A DNA stretch of 64,000 nucleotides from Flavobacterium saliperosum (lineage in GTDB: Bacteria; Bacteroidota; Bacteroidia; Flavobacteriales; Flavobacteriaceae). The notes beneath the pieces were generated by a model, which worked only from the letters and a program-made list of their open reading frames with translations, was not told the origin of the DNA and searched no databases. Shown here piece by piece: positions 61,735 through 64,000 of this stretch; the stretch's first letter is position 1, and each line of letters begins with the position of its first letter. The stretch is taken from assembly GCF_900100625.1 (NCBI RefSeq), contig NZ_FMTY01000002.1, forward strand, positions 458,768 to 522,767. The letters are read 5' to 3'. A program made the translations under genes and the position numbers.

Positions 61735-62103
61735 TTAATTTGACAGTAATTCATTAACCTGTTCCACCAGTTTCTTAACGGAAAACGGTTTCAACATATA
61801 GGCATCTGCACCTAAAGAAAGGCCTTTTTCAATGTCGCTTTCCTTATTTTTTGCGGATAAAAAGACGACTTTACAATGTTGCAAGCGTTCGTCTTTCTTG
61901 ATTTGATCCAATGTTGCATAACCGTCCACCAATGGCATCATAATATCCAGAATGATGATATCCGGTAATTGTACTTTCAGAATATCCAAAGCCTCCTGAC
62001 CGTCACGAGCGATGAACACTTCAAAATTATTTTTCTTGAAAGTGTATTCCAGAGACATTACAATATTGGGTTCATCGTCGACTATTAAAATTTTCTTACT
62101 CAT
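61735..62103 (-). CDS. receiver-only response regulator
   Basis: A 122-residue CheY-like protein consisting only of a receiver domain: acidic pair D9/D10, phosphoacceptor D53 in IIILDIMMPLVDG, the Ser of VFLSAKNKES and the Lys of MLKPFSVKK. No DNA-binding or other output domain follows. The ATG overlaps the kinase stop region by 8 nt, so it is surely the partner of the SLC5-type kinase. In Vibrio and Pseudomonas, the related CrbS/CrbR pair controls acs, but CrbR has a LuxR-type output domain that is missing here. Confidence 0.93.
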   Translation of the reverse strand: MSKKILIVDDEPNIVMSLEYTFKKNNFEVFIARDGQEALDILKVQLPDIIILDIMMPLVDGYATLDQIKKDERLQHCKVVFLSAKNKESDIEKGLSLGADAYMLKPFSVKKLVEQVNELLSN

Positions 62104-64000
62104 GTGTTGTGGTGTTGTATTTTGGTAAAGTGAATACTAAAACCGCTCCTTCTTTTGAATTCTCGGCCCATATTTTTCCTTTGTGATGTTCTATAATTTG
62201 TTTGCAGATGGCCAACCCCAATCCGCTGCCAATTGGCTTCTTGATATTTTGATTCTTAGACTGATAGAACTTATCGAAAATCATTTCCAGATCTTTATCA
62301 CCAATACCTTTTCCGTTATCGCTGATTTTAGTAACAATCTCATTTTCATTCTCTTCTATCGAAATTTCAATTTTTCCGTATTTCTCCGGACAAAATTTAA
62401 TCGCGTTGGACACTAAATTGGTGACTACCTGCGTGATTCTGTCGTAATCAAAATACGTAATTATTTCACGATTTTTATCGAATGTAACTTCAATATTTTT
62501 ATTTTTTATCAACTGTTGCAGCGGCTCGATGGCTTTGTTTATGGTTTGAATCAGATTGTTTTTCGACAAGGTGATTTTCTGTCTTCCGGTTTCGAATTTT
62601 TCCAGATCCAGAATCTTGTCAATCAAGCGGTTCAATCGATCCGATTCGGAGATGATATTCTGCAAAAACTGTTTTTTCAATTCTTCAGGAACGTCATCAT
62701 CATCGTGTAAAATCTCACTCGCCGCTTTAATAGCTGTAATTGGCGTTCGAAGTTCGTGGGTAACCGTATCCAAAAACTCGTCTTTCTGCTTGTCTTTTTC
62801 CATCAATTGCTCATTGGCCTGTTGCAGTTTGCCTGTCATTGCTTTAAGTTCTTTGGAAGTCTCCGTCAGCTTTTTATTGATGATGATATTCTCTTTGGAT
62901 TCCTCCAGGATATTCAGCACTTCTTTTAGCGAAATTTTGTCTTCTTTCACCACATTGGAAATCAGAATTCTCGCCGAAGCCGTACCGATATGTCCGGTTA
63001 ACAGGTTTTCGGCAAACTTGATTAAACGTGCATCTGCCAATTCCTTCTTATCTAAATTGTATTTTAAATGGAACAAATTCAGCGCTCTTTTCGTTCGTTC
63101 TTCACCCAAAAAGCGCACTAATACCTTTTGAATATCTGAGGTATAAGCCGTTCCTTTCCAGACAAATGCGTTTTCGTGCATCGTAATGTATTTGTCTATG
63201 TCCACAAACATTTCGGCGTAATTGCGTTCGCGGTAATTTCCTTTGAAACTTACTGAAATTCCGAAATACGCCATCACATTGAAAAACAGGCTCCAAAACA
63301 AAGCATGCGCGATAGGCGACAAATAATCCAATCCGAACAATTCGAAAGGTTTCAGAAGTGAAATTCCGAACAATCCGTCTGATATAAAAGTACTTTCGTA
63401 ATTGGAAATCCCTATCGTATAAGGAATTAACAATGTGTACAAACAAATCAGAAATCCGATAATGATTCCCGTTACAGCGCCATTGAGCGAGCCTCTTCGC
63501 CACAACAAAGCACCAAAAAACGCCGGTGCCAATTGCGCAATCACCACAAAAGAGACCAGTCCGATGGAAAACAGATTGTAATCGACAACATAAAACCGGT
63601 AAATGATATAAGACAGAATAATCAAGGAAAAGATTCCAATCTTACGAATGTTTACGATTTTTTTGTTGTTCTTATCCTGTTCCTCACTTTGCAAACTGCC
63701 CAGAAAACCATACGGAATCAGTAAATTGTTACTCAGCATTGTCGATAATCCGATGGAGGACACTATAATCATGGAAATTGCCGCTGAAAATCCGCCCAGA
63801 AAAACCAAAACCGTAATAAACTCATTTCCAACATGCTGCGGAATTAATAGCGAATAATTATCGGCGTTTACGTTTTGTCCGTCAAACAGAATATTTCCGC
63901 CCCAGGCAATCGGATAAACGAAAAGATTAAACAACAACAAGTACAATGGAAACAACCAAATGGACGTTTTAATATGATTTTCCCTGTTGTTTTCGATTAC
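62096..64000 (-). CDS. SLC5/sodium:solute symporter-type sensor histidine kinase, 3' part (cut by window edge)
   Basis: The last 634 codons are visible; the frame is open to base 64000, and in-frame residues before the first possible TTG (TSIWLF) continue a membrane helix, so the N-terminus lies outside. The visible part begins with the last seven or so helices of a sodium:solute symporter (ISMIIVSSIGLSTMLSNN, FFGALLWRRGSLNGAVTGI), then a linker and coiled coil, the phosphoacceptor His in VTHELRTPIT (about residue 415 of the visible part) and a GHKL ATPase (NLVSNAIKFCP, DNGKGIGDKD, GSGLGLAICKQI). This is the CbrA/CrbS architecture. By context it senses or imports acetate or another short-chain acid. 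Confidence 0.92.
   Translation of the reverse strand, partial: VIENNRENHIKTSIWLFPLYLLLFNLFVYPIAWGGNILFDGQNVNADNYSLLIPQHVGNEFITVLVFLGGFSAAISMIIVSSIGLSTMLSNNLLIPYGFLGSLQSEEQDKNNKKIVNIRKIGIFSLIILSYIIYRFYVVDYNLFSIGLVSFVVIAQLAPAFFGALLWRRGSLNGAVTGIIIGFLICLYTLLIPYTIGISNYESTFISDGLFGISLLKPFELFGLDYLSPIAHALFWSLFFNVMAYFGISVSFKGNYRERNYAEMFVDIDKYITMHENAFVWKGTAYTSDIQKVLVRFLGEERTKRALNLFHLKYNLDKKELADARLIKFAENLLTGHIGTASARILISNVVKEDKISLKEVLNILEESKENIIINKKLTETSKELKAMTGKLQQANEQLMEKDKQKDEFLDTVTHELRTPITAIKAASEILHDDDDVPEELKKQFLQNIISESDRLNRLIDKILDLEKFETGRQKITLSKNNLIQTINKAIEPLQQLIKNKNIEVTFDKNREIITYFDYDRITQVVTNLVSNAIKFCPEKYGKIEISIEENENEIVTKISDNGKGIGDKDLEMIFDKFYQSKNQNIKKPIGSGLGLAICKQIIEHHKGKIWAENSKEGAVLVFTLPKYNTTTHE

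Noticed and set aside
62556..63131. Plus-strand open frame of 191 codons opposite the SLC5-type kinase gene
   Set aside because: Ser-rich antisense shadow of a clear kinase gene.
1..64000. CRISPR arrays, insertion sequences, prophage and tRNA genes
   Set aside because: None found: no regularly spaced repeats, no transposase or integrase, and no cloverleaf-like sequence in the gaps.

Overview
The window looks like a chromosomal segment of a member of the Flavobacteriaceae, most likely Flavobacterium or a close relative. It is AT-rich and its start codons lack Shine-Dalgarno sequences. Many promoters carry the Bacteroidetes -7 box TAnnTTTG. The gene content also fits: a PorX-like type IX secretion regulator, a fused lpxC-fabZ, a fused hisB and hisIE, and a secreted protein with a type IX C-terminal sorting domain. 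I saw no insertion sequence, prophage, CRISPR array, tRNA or rRNA.

Layout. 1-336: 5' part of porX (minus). 516-4528: GNAT acetyltransferase, M13 metallopeptidase lipoprotein, HD-domain hydrolase. 4559-10735: lipid A block (lpxD, lpxC-fabZ, lpxA, a second lpxD-like gene) with efp, an NTF2-like gene and sucD. 10793-11977: di-haem cytochrome c peroxidase lipoprotein (minus). 12087-14574: minus-strand operon of a lipoprotein, a VTC-domain protein, a DUF4956 membrane protein and a DUF2490-like outer-membrane protein. 15161-20131: fabG, a large membrane-anchored protein and a convergent LTA-synthase-family sulfatase. 20264-30408: metal-homeostasis island with response regulator, cation diffusion facilitator, histidine kinase, CusA-type RND pump fused to a TolC-type outer-membrane factor, periplasmic adaptor, a ferritin-like/VIT1 fusion transporter and a small membrane protein. 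30434-37872: complete histidine operon hisGDCBHAF(IE) behind a leader peptide with four His codons and an attenuator. 37916-41988: small housekeeping and hypothetical genes. 42344-52191: Pel-like exopolysaccharide operon with rearranged PelA/PelB domains. 52242-53867: type IX-secreted DUF4874/DUF4832 protein (minus). 54332-57856: EamA transporter, cNMP/CBS/DUF294 protein, exonuclease. 57891-64000: minus-strand operon of an SLC5-type sensor kinase (cut by the window edge), a receiver-only response regulator, a propionyl-CoA-synthetase-like gene and acs.

Three things stand out. (1) The Pel-like operon has PelF, PelG and a free-standing PelA-type hydrolase. Its last gene joins a PelA-type deacetylase to a PelB-type TPR/beta-barrel exporter. 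No PelC, PelD or PelE is recognisable, so the c-di-GMP receptor seems to be absent. (2) A direct repeat of CTTAAG with an 11-bp period lies exactly 21 nt upstream of the -7 box of two different genes: the RND pump and, on the other strand, the LTA-synthase-family gene. This is a good candidate operator for the response regulator encoded between them. (3) The his operon has a complete transcription-attenuation leader, including an alternative antiterminator pairing that I could draw base by base.
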